64,000 bases of DNA from Streptomyces sp. VRA16 Mangrove soil (GTDB lineage Bacteria; Actinomycetota; Actinomycetes; Streptomycetales; Streptomycetaceae): positions 124,001 through 188,000 of the forward strand of contig NZ_JAFVLN010000009.1 of assembly GCF_017377775.1 (NCBI RefSeq), written 5' to 3'. The translations under genes and the position numbers were made by a program. Shown in pieces: positions 31,657 through 41,264 of the stretch (position 1 is the first letter of the stretch; each line of letters opens with the position of its first letter). The notes below the pieces were generated by a model, which worked only from the letters and a program-made list of their open reading frames with translations, did not search any database and was not told the DNA's origin.

Positions 31657-32952
31657 CTACTTCCGGCCAGGTGTCCAGTTCATGCCCCACCCATAGGCGT
31701 GGTCCACGGTGCGCTGCGGGCTCACGCCCCGGCCGGGCACGAGGTAGCGGGCCTCACGCTGGACGGTGAGATCGCCGCCGTCGTGGGTGATGAGGGCGAG
31801 CGCGCACACGGTGGACGGAACGGTGCACTCGTCGAGGGAGAAGTCGATCGGCGCCCCGTGCAGGGGTGTCAGCGTGACCGTGGCGTGGAGGTCGGCGAAG
31901 CTGCGCGCGCCTTCGTAGATGGTCACGAAGATGAGGATGCGGCGGAACGCGTCCTTGTGGTCGAGATTGATGGTGAGGTTCTCGCCGGTGGCCACGCCTC
32001 CGGTGCGGTCGTCGCCGTCGAGATGGATGTACGGCGCCTGGTGCAGCGCCCCGAAGGCGTTGCCCAGCGCCTGGACGACTCCCTTGCGGCCGTCGGCCAG
32101 TTCGTACAGGGCGCACAGGTCGAGGTCGAGGTCCCGGTGCATCGCGGTCGCGCGGCCGCGCTTGCTGCCCCAGCCGCTGAACTGCTTGCGCACCTCCCAG
32201 TTGAGGTTCACCCGCATCGCGCCCGCGGTGCCGCCCTGCTTGGCCAGGGAGACCGAGGGCGCGGACTTGGTGAGCGTGATCTTGCTGAGGCGGACGGGCG
32301 CGGTGGCGGGCGGCGGCGTCGCGGGCATCGGCGGCGCAGTGGCGCGCTGCGGCGCCGGGGCGGTCGGCGGGTATGCGACCGGGGCCGGCGGCGTGTACTG
32401 CGGCGCGGTCGCCGGGGCCGTGCGCTGCGGCTCGTCGACCGTGATGCCGTAGTCCGTGGCCAGCCCCTCCAGGCCGCTGTCGTAGCCCTGGCCGACCGCG
32501 CGGAACTTCCAGGCGCCCTGCCTGCGGTACAGCTCCCCCAGCACGAAGGCCGTCTCCACGGTGGCGTCCGTGCTGTCGAAGCGGGCGAGTTCGGCACCGG
32601 AGGACGCGTCCAGGACCCGGACATACAGGCCGGGCACCCGGCCGAACGCGCCGCCGTCCGCCGACGCGGCGAGCACCACGCGCTCGATGGCCGGCTCCAC
32701 GCGCGCGAGATCGACGAAAAGCGTGTCCGTCACGTCACTGCCGGTGTTCTTCTTTCCTTCGTGCCGCACCGCCCCGGAGGCGTGCGCGGGCTGGTTGTAG
32801 AACACGAAGTCCGCGTCGGAACGGACCTTTCCGGAGACGAGCAGGAGAGCGGAGGCATCCGCGTCGGGGACACCGGGCCCGCCGCGCCACCCCAATTCGA
32901 CGCGCACCGCCGGAGCCGGCACCGCCACATTCGATCCTTTGGCCATTGTCAT
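31657..32952 (-). CDS. Double TerD-domain protein
   Basis: A 431-residue cytosolic protein. N-terminal TerD domain (about 1-175; GSNVAVPAPAVRVELGW, SDADFVFYNQP, ELYRRQGAWKFRAVGQGY), a Pro/Ala/Thr-rich linker (about 185-220), and a second TerD-like domain (about 225-425; LDLDLCALYELADG, HLDGDDRTGG, GENLTINL). TerD domains bind calcium through such acidic motifs and are linked to stress responses. The second ATG pair (MTMAKGSN) is placed after GGGGGCAGAC. It converges on the glycosyltransferase with 14 bases between. Confidence 0.87.
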   Translation of the reverse strand: MTMAKGSNVAVPAPAVRVELGWRGGPGVPDADASALLLVSGKVRSDADFVFYNQPAHASGAVRHEGKKNTGSDVTDTLFVDLARVEPAIERVVLAASADGGAFGRVPGLYVRVLDASSGAELARFDSTDATVETAFVLGELYRRQGAWKFRAVGQGYDSGLEGLATDYGITVDEPQRTAPATAPQYTPPAPVAYPPTAPAPQRATAPPMPATPPPATAPVRLSKITLTKSAPSVSLAKQGGTAGAMRVNLNWEVRKQFSGWGSKRGRATAMHRDLDLDLCALYELADGRKGVVQALGNAFGALHQAPYIHLDGDDRTGGVATGENLTINLDHKDAFRRILIFVTIYEGARSFADLHATVTLTPLHGAPIDFSLDECTVPSTVCALALITHDGGDLTVQREARYLVPGRGVSPQRTVDHAYGWGMNWTPGRK

Positions 32953-33212
32953 GTCTGCCCCCAACAGTCGTCTCCGGCTTCTCCGTCAACCTATTCCCCG
33001 CCCACGACGGAACCACAGAGGCACGTTCGAAGATCACTGGCCAACCCCCGGTAACCCACCGAGAACTCGGCCTTTACACGAATCCAGCGCGGCGTGACGA
33101 CCGTTTTTGACGAGTTCGCTCGCATTGGGGACGCACGGTCACACCCGACACGCCAAAGAACCCTCTTATCGGGCTACCCCATCGACCACATCGTGGGCTT
33201 AACTTATGTGTC

Positions 33213-33647
33213 ATGACCTCCCCCCGCTCCACCTATGGCGGCGGTTACTACTCCGCGCCGTCCTTCCCGGACACCCCGATCTACGACTCCCTTGTCGCCG
33301 AGCGGGGCACACCCCAGATCGCGCCGATCCGGGTGCCCTCCCCGTACGACACCGGAAGTCATCTCCCCGCGCTCCCGGCCGCGTTGCCCGCCCTGCCGTC
33401 GGGCCCGTCCGCGCCGGCGCCGCAGTACGGGTATCCGCCCCAGCAGCCCGCGCAGATGCAGCCGGCCCCGACCGCCTACATCCCGCAGCAGGCGACCGCC
33501 CCGCGCGGCTACCCGGGCCCGCAGGCCCCGCAGCAGCCCCGCCCGGCCGTGGGCACCGGGTACGAGGCGATGCGCCCGGCCGCCCCGCGGCCCGCGCCCG
33601 CCCCGTACGAGGACCCGTACAACCGCCAGCAGTACCGCGGCTACTGA
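33213..33647 (+). CDS. Proline/tyrosine-rich conserved Streptomyces protein (DUF6643-like)
   Basis: A 144-residue protein with a conserved N-terminus (SPRSTYGGGYYSAPSFPDTPIYDSLVAERGTPQ is split over about residues 3-35) and a long Pro/Gln/Ala-rich, probably disordered C-terminal two thirds. It resembles a widespread Streptomyces hypothetical family, which I believe is DUF6643; function unknown. The 260-base region before it is relatively AT-richer (CTTAACTTATG just upstream), which looks like its promoter, but there is no clear ribosome site. Confidence 0.7.
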   Translation: MTSPRSTYGGGYYSAPSFPDTPIYDSLVAERGTPQIAPIRVPSPYDTGSHLPALPAALPALPSGPSAPAPQYGYPPQQPAQMQPAPTAYIPQQATAPRGYPGPQAPQQPRPAVGTGYEAMRPAAPRPAPAPYEDPYNRQQYRGY

Positions 33648-33722
33648 CGGACGCCCCACGCTCACGGACCACGCGTCCGGCCCCGGCATGGGGTCGTCAC
33701 CGCCTGCTGGCAGGATGACCCC

Positions 33723-34550
33723 ATGTCGCAGCATCCTGAGCTCAGTTCGATCCATGTCTACCCGCTGAAGGCGGTTCGGGGGCACGCACCGCGCACGGCG
33801 GTCGTGGAACCGTGGGGGCTCGCCGGGGACCGCCGCTGGGTTCTGGTCGACTCCGCGAACAAGATCGTCACGCAACGCCTGCATCCGCGCCTGGCGTTGG
33901 CCGCCGCCGAGCTGCTGCCCGGCGGCGGCGTTCTGCTGTCCGGGCCCGGCACCGAGCCCCTGGAGGTCGAGGTGCCCCGGCCGGAGCGGACGGGCACCGT
34001 CGAGGTGTGGGGCGACAAGGTGGAGGCCGTGCCCGCCGCCGACGCCGCGCACGCCTGGTGGAGCACGTACCTGGAGTGCGAGGTCCGCCTCATGCACCTC
34101 GACGACCCCGCGACCCGGCGCCCGATCGACCCGGAGTACGCGCGCCCCGGCGAGACGGTGAGCTTCGCCGACGGCTATCCGCTGCTGCTCACGACGCTCT
34201 CCTCCCTCGACGCCCTCAACTCCTTGATCGCGCAGGGTGATCACGCGGACGAGGGCCCGCTGCCCATGAACCGGTTCCGGCCGAGTGTGGTCGTCTCCGG
34301 CACCGCGCCCTGGGCCGAGGACGACTGGACCCGGATCGCGATCGGCGAGGTCACCTTCCGCATCACCAAGAAGTGCGGCCGCTGCGTCGTGACCACCACG
34401 AACCAGGACACGGCGGAGCGCGGCAAGGAGCCGCTGCGCACCCTCGCCCGGCACCGCCGCTTCGGCGACCAGCTCTGCTTCGGCACGAACCTGGTGCCCG
34501 AGTCGCCCGGATCCGTCCGGATCGGGGATCCGCTCACGATCCTCGAATAA
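33723..34550 (+). CDS. MOSC domain protein with N-terminal beta-barrel
   Basis: A 275-residue protein with MOSC_N (about 5-115; IHVYPLKAVRG, GDRRWVLVD) and MOSC (about 120-270) domains. The conserved molybdenum-cofactor cysteine appears in KCGRCVVTTTNQDTAERGKEPLRTL. Relatives (mARC, YcbX) reduce N-hydroxylated compounds using molybdenum cofactor; no electron-transfer domain is fused here. It stands between two unrelated genes on the same strand. Confidence 0.88.
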   Translation: MSQHPELSSIHVYPLKAVRGHAPRTAVVEPWGLAGDRRWVLVDSANKIVTQRLHPRLALAAAELLPGGGVLLSGPGTEPLEVEVPRPERTGTVEVWGDKVEAVPAADAAHAWWSTYLECEVRLMHLDDPATRRPIDPEYARPGETVSFADGYPLLLTTLSSLDALNSLIAQGDHADEGPLPMNRFRPSVVVSGTAPWAEDDWTRIAIGEVTFRITKKCGRCVVTTTNQDTAERGKEPLRTLARHRRFGDQLCFGTNLVPESPGSVRIGDPLTILE

Positions 34551-34652
34551 CGGTCACCCGGTCGGGGAACCCGGCAGCGCGGCACGCTCGTTGAGAGACA
34601 ATGGCGGTGCCGGAACCACCGGTAGCGGGGGACGCGGAAGGGGGTGCAGATC

Positions 34653-35258
34653 GTGCGTGCGATCACCGGACTCTGGCGGTGGCGGCACAATCCACTGCGC
34701 CGCGGGACCGACCTGGCCGAGGCATGGGTGGCGCTGGTCGCGCTCGTCCTCGTCGTCGTCGCCGCGCCCGTGGTCGGCGTGGTGGCCGGGTCCCTCTCCC
34801 GTGACGCGCTGTACCGGTCCGTGGACCAGCAGCACCGGCACCGGCACGAGATCACGGCGACCGTGGTGCGCAAGCTGCCGCAGCCGCCGCTCGACCCCGA
34901 CCCGGAGACCTCGACCGCCAGGGACGCGCACAGCCGCGTCATCGCCACCTGGACGGCGACGGACGGCACCGCGCACCGCGACCGCGTCGTCGCCGCGCTC
35001 AAGTCCCCGCACCAGGGCGACACGTTCCCGCTGTGGACCGACGACCGGGGCGAGGTCGCGGGCCGCCCGCTCGACCGTGCCACGGCGGCGACGCACGCGG
35101 TGCTCGCCGGATTCGGCGCGGCCGTCGCGCTCGGCGGGCTGGTCGAGGGCACCCGCCGCTTCATCGTGTGGCGCATGGTCCGTCGCCGGTACGCACGCTG
35201 GGACCGCGCCTGGGACATAGCGGGCCCCGATTGGGGCAGGACCGGCGCGGGCAGCTGA
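34653..35258 (+). CDS. Rv1733c-like two-helix membrane protein, second copy
   Basis: A 201-residue paralogue of the protein at 14185-14748: the opening WRWRHNPLRRGTDLAEAW is shared, followed by a transmembrane helix (about 25-50), an extracytoplasmic domain (about 55-140), a second helix (about 145-165) and a basic/Trp tail (RRYARWDRAWDIAG). The GTG at 34653 is preceded by GGAAGGGGG at good spacing; the upstream GTG at 34644 abuts that site. It lies well outside the hydrogenase island and no palindrome like those of the island precedes it. Confidence 0.83.
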   Translation: MRAITGLWRWRHNPLRRGTDLAEAWVALVALVLVVVAAPVVGVVAGSLSRDALYRSVDQQHRHRHEITATVVRKLPQPPLDPDPETSTARDAHSRVIATWTATDGTAHRDRVVAALKSPHQGDTFPLWTDDRGEVAGRPLDRATAATHAVLAGFGAAVALGGLVEGTRRFIVWRMVRRRYARWDRAWDIAGPDWGRTGAGS

Positions 35259-35385
35259 CGGGGTCTCCACTCCGGTCAACTGCCGTGCTCCGCGCGCGCT
35301 ACGGTGGACCCACCTTAGGCAGCAGCAGCCCCCGTCGGGGCGACAGCACGACCCGCGTACGACGAGGTGGGGACAGAACACCGCT

Positions 35386-37797
35386 ATGGCACAGGGCACG
35401 GTCCAGGTGACGCACACCGGTACATCGCGGTGGCGGCGCCGCACAGGGGAGTACGCGTCGCTGGCCGCCGCCCTCGAAGCGGCCGGCGACGGGGACGTGC
35501 TCACCGTCGCCCCGGGCACGTACCGGGAGAATCTCGTGGTGCAGCGCGCGGTGACGCTGCGCGGCCCCGAGGGCTCCCCCGGTTCGGTGCGCATCGCCCC
35601 GGCCGACGGGGTGCCGCTGACCGTCCGGGCCTCGGCGACGGTGCAGGACCTGCACGTGGAGGGCCAGGACGCGGCGGCGCCCGCGCTCCTCGTGGAGGAA
35701 GGCGCTCCGGAGCTGATCGACGTCCGGGTCATGACGCGCTCCGCCTCCGGCATCGAGGTGCGCGGCGGGGCCCGTCCCACCGTGCGGCGCTGCACCGTCG
35801 ACAACCCCGCGGGCATCGGGATCGCCGTCCTGGACGGCGGGGGCGGCGTCTTCGAGGAGTGCGAGGTCGTCGCCGCCGGTCAGGCCGGGGTCGCGGTGCG
35901 CGGCGGCGCGCACCCGCGCCTGGAGCGCTGCCGGGTGCACCACGCCTCCGGTTCCGGGCTCTCGGTGACCGGCGAGCACACCGGTCTGGAGGCCGTGGGC
36001 TGCGAGGTCTACGAGATCAAGGGCTCGGGGGTGCAGATCACCGGGCGGGCCGCCGCGCATCTGACGGACTGCGACGTGCACCGCACGACGGCCGACGGCG
36101 TGACCCTCGACACGGACGCGGTGCTCACCCTCGCGGACTGCCGCATCCACGACATCCCGGAGAACGCGGTGGATCTGCGCTCCCGGTCGGTGCTGACGCT
36201 GACCCGTTCCACGGTGCGCCGGTTCGGGCGCAACGGCCTGTCGGTGTGGGACCCGGGCACGCGCGTGGACGCCAATCAGTGCGAGATCCACGACAGTACG
36301 GGCGACTACCCGGCGGTGTGGGTCAGCGACGGGGCGACCGCGGTCCTGGAGGCGTGCCGGGTGCACGACGTGCCGGACGCGCTGTTCGTGCTCGACCGCG
36401 GCTCGCGCGTGGACGTCGTCGACAGCGACCTGTCGCAGGTGCGCAACACGGCGGTGTCGGTGAGCGACGGGGCCACCGCGCAGTTGGACGACTGCCGGAT
36501 CCGGGAGGCCGCGACCGGCGCCTGGTTCCGCGACCACGGCAGCGGCGGCACACTCGCCAACTGCACGGTGGACGCCACACAGACGGGTGTGATCGTCACC
36601 AAGGGCGCCGATCCCACGATCGAGCGCTGCACGGTCACCTCACCCTCCGAAGCGGGTTTCTACGTGTCGGCGGGCGGCCGGGGCACCTTCCAGGGCTGCC
36701 GCGTGGCGGGCAGTGACGGCTACGGCTTCCATGTGATGGACGGCTGCCGCACGACGCTCAGGAAGTGCCGTACGGAACGGTGCTCCCGCGGCGGCTACGA
36801 GTTCGCGGAGGACGGTCCGGTCGTCGAGGAGTGCACCAGCGACGAGAGCGGCGGTGTGCGGCCCGGGGCGACCGCCGCGCCGGAGCCGGTCGTGCAGACG
36901 CAGACCGCGCCGCGGACCGTGGGCCTGCTGGGCGGTGTCCCCGAGCAGCGGGCCGTGCCGGAGCCGCCCGAGCCGCAGCCCGAGTCGCGCACGTCGAAGG
37001 CCGTGCTCGGTGAACTCGACGCGCTGGTGGGCCTGGAGAGCGTCAAGCGCGAGGTGCGGGCGCTCACCGACATGATCGAGGTGGGGCGCAGGCGGCAGCA
37101 GGCCGGTCTCAAGGCGGCGTCCGTACGGCGGCACCTGGTGTTCACGGGCTCCCCCGGCACCGGCAAGACGACGGTGGCCCGCCTGTACGGCGAGATCCTG
37201 GCGTCCCTGGGCGTCCTGGAGAAGGGGCATCTCGTCGAGGTGTCCCGGGTCGATCTGGTCGGCGAGCACATCGGCTCGACCGCGATCCGCACCCAGGAAG
37301 CCTTCCAACGGGCCCAGGGCGGCGTCCTGTTCATCGACGAGGCGTACGCCCTCTCCCCCGAGGACTCGGGCCGCGACTTCGGCCGTGAGGCGATCGACAC
37401 GCTGGTGAAGCTGATGGAGGACCAGCGGGACTCGGTCGTCGTAATCGTCGCCGGGTACACGACGGAGATGGAGCGGTTCCTCACCGTCAACCCCGGTGTC
37501 GCGTCCCGCTTCTCACGGACCATCACCTTCTCCGACTACCTCCCCGAGGAGCTGCTGCGGATCGTGGAGCAGCAGACGGAGGAGCACGAGTACCGGCTCG
37601 CCCCCGGGACGCCGGAAGCACTCCTGAAGCACTTCACGGCGATCCCGAAGGGCCCGGCGTTCGGCAACGGCCGCACGGCGCGGCAGACGTTCGAGTCGAT
37701 GGTGGAGCGGCACGCGGGGCGGGTCGCCCAGCTCGACGAGCCGAGCACGGACGACCTCACGCTCCTCTACCCGGACGACCTGCCCGAACTGCCCTGA
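35386..37797 (+). CDS. Right-handed beta-helix protein fused to CbbX/EccA-like AAA+ ATPase
   Basis: An 803-residue fusion. Residues about 20-485 consist of short repeats with the pectate-lyase-type pattern (RVHHASGSGLSVTGEH, CEIHDSTGDYPAVWVSD, CRVAGSDGYGFHVMDG), forming a right-handed parallel beta-helix. A Pro-rich linker (about 490-535) leads to an AAA+ domain (about 540-803) with ALVGLESVKREVRAL, Walker A GSPGTGKTT near 586, Walker B GGVLFIDEAYAL near 645 and a sensor arginine region. The ATPase half resembles CbbX/SpoVK/EccA remodelers. No signal peptide. Substrate and partner unknown. Confidence 0.88.
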   Translation: MAQGTVQVTHTGTSRWRRRTGEYASLAAALEAAGDGDVLTVAPGTYRENLVVQRAVTLRGPEGSPGSVRIAPADGVPLTVRASATVQDLHVEGQDAAAPALLVEEGAPELIDVRVMTRSASGIEVRGGARPTVRRCTVDNPAGIGIAVLDGGGGVFEECEVVAAGQAGVAVRGGAHPRLERCRVHHASGSGLSVTGEHTGLEAVGCEVYEIKGSGVQITGRAAAHLTDCDVHRTTADGVTLDTDAVLTLADCRIHDIPENAVDLRSRSVLTLTRSTVRRFGRNGLSVWDPGTRVDANQCEIHDSTGDYPAVWVSDGATAVLEACRVHDVPDALFVLDRGSRVDVVDSDLSQVRNTAVSVSDGATAQLDDCRIREAATGAWFRDHGSGGTLANCTVDATQTGVIVTKGADPTIERCTVTSPSEAGFYVSAGGRGTFQGCRVAGSDGYGFHVMDGCRTTLRKCRTERCSRGGYEFAEDGPVVEECTSDESGGVRPGATAAPEPVVQTQTAPRTVGLLGGVPEQRAVPEPPEPQPESRTSKAVLGELDALVGLESVKREVRALTDMIEVGRRRQQAGLKAASVRRHLVFTGSPGTGKTTVARLYGEILASLGVLEKGHLVEVSRVDLVGEHIGSTAIRTQEAFQRAQGGVLFIDEAYALSPEDSGRDFGREAIDTLVKLMEDQRDSVVVIVAGYTTEMERFLTVNPGVASRFSRTITFSDYLPEELLRIVEQQTEEHEYRLAPGTPEALLKHFTAIPKGPAFGNGRTARQTFESMVERHAGRVAQLDEPSTDDLTLLYPDDLPELP

Positions 37798-40103
37798 GCC
37801 CGCGGGGTCGGCACCCCGTGCCCCAGCCGCGCCAGCAGGCGGGCCCGCTCCTCGGCGAAGACCGGGTCGGCCTGGTAGTCGCTGTGGCCGAGGATCGGCG
37901 CGGGCAGCGGGTGCCGCTCGGTGCGGCCGTAGGCGAGCGGGTCCAGGAGGGCGTCGTGGTCGACCTGGGGTCCGCAGTCGCCGGGCAGGTTGATCGGGCC
38001 GCCGATGGGGTCGGTCCCGCGGTGCAGATTGCGCCAGCAGTCGACCTGGCGGTGCAGCGACATCAGCGCGGCGGGCCCGAACTGGGCGGGGAACCACCGC
38101 CCGTACAGCCGCTCCAGCGGTGAACCGTAGGTGAGCAGTCCGACGCGGCGCCGCACGGACGGCGGCAGCTGCCAGGCTGCGGCCGCCGCGAGGACACTGC
38201 CCTGCGAGTGTCCGGACAGGATCAGCCGGCCGCCGGTGGCCCGGGTCCAGGTGGCCATGCGCCAGGTCAGGTCGGGCACGGCACGCTCCGCGTAGCACGG
38301 CGGCGCGAAGGGGTGTGCGGCGCGCGGCCAGAACGTGCCGACGTCCCACAGGATGCCGATGGTGCGGCGGGCGGACGGGTCCTTGTAGGCGCGCCGCCCC
38401 CAGGTGACGAAGAGTATGAAGCCGGCGCCGATCAGCCAGGAGCCGAGCGCCTGTGCGGTGTCCGCGGCGCCTTCCAGGAGCGGGAAGGTGCCCTCGGCCG
38501 CGGTCCCCGGGACCTTGCCGGTGGCCCAGGCCCCGGCGACGGCGAGGCCGCCGAGCAGCAGTGTCACGGACGAGATCACGCCGATCATCGCGGGCGCCCG
38601 GTCGGTGAGGGCGGCACGCGCGCGCGTGCCCGCGATCGCGGACGTCCGCGCGTGGTCGGGGCGCTCCCCCTCCGCATGCTCGCCCAGGTGGTAGTCGGTG
38701 ACGACCCGGGCGGTCTCGGCCTTCTTCCTGCGGGCGGTGCGCACGCCGAGCACGGCGCACATGACGGCGAGGACGACCAGCAGCGGCGGGATGACGGAGG
38801 CCTGCCAGGACAGCAGCACCGGCGGGCCCTTGATCAGCCCGCCGGTCCCGTCCAGCCAGTCGGCGACGCGCTGCGCGATGCCGCCGGTCATCACGCCGCC
38901 CAGGGCGAAGGAGAGCATCGCCGTGGCGGGTCCGCCGAGGCCGCGCAGCGCGGTGCGGCGGTCGACGGCCGTGCGGTAGATCGCCTTCGCGACCACGGCC
39001 AGGGCGAGCACCAGGGCGCCCTGCACCAGGGCGATCCCGCCGAACGTCGTGTCGCCGGGCAGCCGCCCCGAGGAGTGCCAGTGCGGCCGCGACCAGCCCG
39101 CGTACACCATGACCAGGACGAGAAGCGCCAGCGCGCCGTAGGGCAGGACGCGCACCAGGACGCGGTCGACGACGAGGTCGATGCGCTCCTCGCTGCGCCC
39201 GCGGCTGACCACGACGACGAGCACGAAGACCATGCCCGCGGCCAGGGCGGCGACGAGGCCCCAGCCCAGCACGTCGAGCAGCGCGGCCCCACCGGGGCGC
39301 CGGTCGTAGCGGGCCGCCGCCGTGCCGACGGCCGCGGCCACGGTCAGCAGTCCCGCCGCGGTGTGCGCGGCGCGCAGCCGGGACACCAGACGCCGCCCGT
39401 ACCAGAAGCCGGGCCTGGCCAGCGCGTTGCCCTCCGAGCCGTCGGTGCCGTCGGGGTCGAGGCCGTGGGTCGGCGGGCGCTGGGACTCGTACGCGCTCCA
39501 CGTGCGGTGGGAGAGGTACCAGAGCAGGACGGTCAGCGCGGTCGGTACGACGGCGGCGAGCGCGAGCCGACGTCCGGGCTGGCTCCACCAGCCGTCGGCG
39601 AGGAAGCCGAGCCAGGACCTGCGGTCGGCGCAGGCCGGGGTGCCGGCGCACTGCCAGGCCGTCAGATCGAGCGCGACCTCGCAGGCACCGGCCACGAGCA
39701 GCACGGTGAGCGTGAGCCCGGCGAGCCTGACCAGCAGCCCGTACAGCCGCACGGTGCGGGTCCTGCGGCGGGCGTTGGGGCGCATCCAGTGCGCCAGATT
39801 GACGACCATGAAGGGCAGCAGCACGAGCCACAGCGCCCGTGAGCCGTTGCCCGACGTGAGGTTGCACCACACGTACGCCTCGGGCACGGGTCTGCCCCGG
39901 TAGTCGTCGGGTCGCGATTCCGCGTCGACGTCCTCGGCGCGGCGGAAGACGGCCGCCGTCGCGTCGCCCGACACGCGTACCGTGCGCGGGTCGTCGAGCA
40001 TCTCCTGCGGTGTGGTGCCGCCCACTCCGTGGACGAGCAGTTCCAGTGCGGTCTCGTCGGTGCCGGCGTTCGTGTCGCCGTGGTGCTGTCGCGCCGTGTC
40101 CAT
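37767..40103 (-). CDS. Multi-pass membrane protein with split lipase-like hydrolase motifs
   Basis: A 778-residue protein. Residues about 15-35 carry LELLVHGVGGTTPQEML, an oxyanion-hole type motif; about eleven transmembrane helices occupy residues 80-530; a soluble C-terminal domain (about 550-760) has the nucleophile elbow LSGHSQGSVLAAAAA and a possible late His (ILGHSDYQ). The layout suggests an alpha/beta hydrolase domain interrupted by a membrane segment. Its last 31 bases overlap antiparallel with the end of the AAA+ gene. Start at 40103 follows GGGGGACACACAG. Confidence 0.78.
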   Translation of the reverse strand: MDTARQHHGDTNAGTDETALELLVHGVGGTTPQEMLDDPRTVRVSGDATAAVFRRAEDVDAESRPDDYRGRPVPEAYVWCNLTSGNGSRALWLVLLPFMVVNLAHWMRPNARRRTRTVRLYGLLVRLAGLTLTVLLVAGACEVALDLTAWQCAGTPACADRRSWLGFLADGWWSQPGRRLALAAVVPTALTVLLWYLSHRTWSAYESQRPPTHGLDPDGTDGSEGNALARPGFWYGRRLVSRLRAAHTAAGLLTVAAAVGTAAARYDRRPGGAALLDVLGWGLVAALAAGMVFVLVVVVSRGRSEERIDLVVDRVLVRVLPYGALALLVLVMVYAGWSRPHWHSSGRLPGDTTFGGIALVQGALVLALAVVAKAIYRTAVDRRTALRGLGGPATAMLSFALGGVMTGGIAQRVADWLDGTGGLIKGPPVLLSWQASVIPPLLVVLAVMCAVLGVRTARRKKAETARVVTDYHLGEHAEGERPDHARTSAIAGTRARAALTDRAPAMIGVISSVTLLLGGLAVAGAWATGKVPGTAAEGTFPLLEGAADTAQALGSWLIGAGFILFVTWGRRAYKDPSARRTIGILWDVGTFWPRAAHPFAPPCYAERAVPDLTWRMATWTRATGGRLILSGHSQGSVLAAAAAWQLPPSVRRRVGLLTYGSPLERLYGRWFPAQFGPAALMSLHRQVDCWRNLHRGTDPIGGPINLPGDCGPQVDHDALLDPLAYGRTERHPLPAPILGHSDYQADPVFAEERARLLARLGHGVPTPRAQGSSGRSSG

Positions 40104-40330
40104 CTGTGTGTCCCCCGTTCCTGACGGACACCAGGATTCCGGCTGTGGGCCCCCTCGCGCACCCCTCACGCACCCCTCGTCACGGAATCTCCCCCGACCC
40201 GTTCGTGTCCCCCGCCCAGGTGGCGTGTGCGGGCGGTGCCACGGGTGTCGGTGCCGCGTGCGAGGATGACCAGGACTTCGGCCGGACGGCCGTGGGGTCA
40301 CGGTGACGAAGCGAAGGGACCCGACGGGAC

Positions 40331-41167
40331 GTGAGCGAGAATCAGAACCTCCTCGCGGAGCAGCGCCGCGCCCTGATCCTCGACGAGGTCCGGCGCCGCG
40401 GCGGCGTCCGTGTCAACGAACTGACCAGGAAGCTCGGCGTCTCCGACATGACGGTACGGCGCGATCTGGACGCGCTGGCGCGGCAGGGTGTGCTGGAGAA
40501 GGTGCACGGCGGCGCGGTCCCCGTGGTCGAGGCGAGCAGCCACGAGCCGGGTTTCGAGGCCAAGTCGGGCCTGGAGCTCACCGCCAAGGAGGACATCGCG
40601 CGCGCGGCGGCCCCGCTGGCCGCGCCGGGCACGGCGATCGCCCTGTCCGGGGGGACGACGACGTACGCGCTGGCGCAGCAGCTGCTGGACGTGGCGGACC
40701 TGACGGTGGTGACCAACTCGGTGCGGGTGGCCGATGTGTTCCACACCGCGCAGCGCTCCGCGGGGACCCGGCAGGGCGCGGCCACGGTGGTACTGACCGG
40801 CGGTGTGCGCACGCCGTCGGACTCGCTGGTGGGCCCGGTCGCCGACCAGGCCATCGCGGCGCTCCACTTCGACGTGCTCTTCCTCGGCGTGCACGGGATC
40901 AGCCCGGAGGCGGGCCTGTCGACGCCGAACCTGGCGGAGGCGGAGACCAACAGACGCCTGGTGCAGTCCGCGCGGCGGGTGGTCGTCGTCGCCGACCACA
41001 CCAAGTGGGGGACGGTGGGCCTGAGTTCGTTCGCCGCGCTGGACCAGGTGGACACGCTGGTGACGGATGCGGGGCTGCCGGTGGAGGCCCGTGCGGAGAT
41101 CTCCGAGCACATGCGGCTCGTGGTCGCCGGGGAGGCCGATTCCGGTTCGGCCGGTGCAGACATCTGA
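40331..41167 (+). CDS. DeoR-family transcriptional regulator
   Basis: A 278-residue repressor-type protein. N-terminal HTH (about 10-62; ILDEVRRRGGVRVNELTRKL, SDMTVRRDLDALARQG, KVHGGAV) and a C-terminal sugar-phosphate sensor domain (ALSGGTTTYALAQQL, VVTNSVRVADVF, FLGVHGIS, VVVADHTKWG). Such regulators respond to phosphorylated sugars. The GTG start follows GAAGGGACCCGACGGGAC. No adjacent sugar operon is present, so targets are unknown. Confidence 0.9.
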   Translation: MSENQNLLAEQRRALILDEVRRRGGVRVNELTRKLGVSDMTVRRDLDALARQGVLEKVHGGAVPVVEASSHEPGFEAKSGLELTAKEDIARAAAPLAAPGTAIALSGGTTTYALAQQLLDVADLTVVTNSVRVADVFHTAQRSAGTRQGAATVVLTGGVRTPSDSLVGPVADQAIAALHFDVLFLGVHGISPEAGLSTPNLAEAETNRRLVQSARRVVVVADHTKWGTVGLSSFAALDQVDTLVTDAGLPVEARAEISEHMRLVVAGEADSGSAGADI

Positions 41168-41264
41168 CGGGTCGACAGCTATGGTGACCGTGCCCGGTCG
41201 GCCGGCGTGCTACGGCTGCCGGTCGAGCGCCTGACCCGTCGTCCTGTCTGGGGGCTGAACGTTC

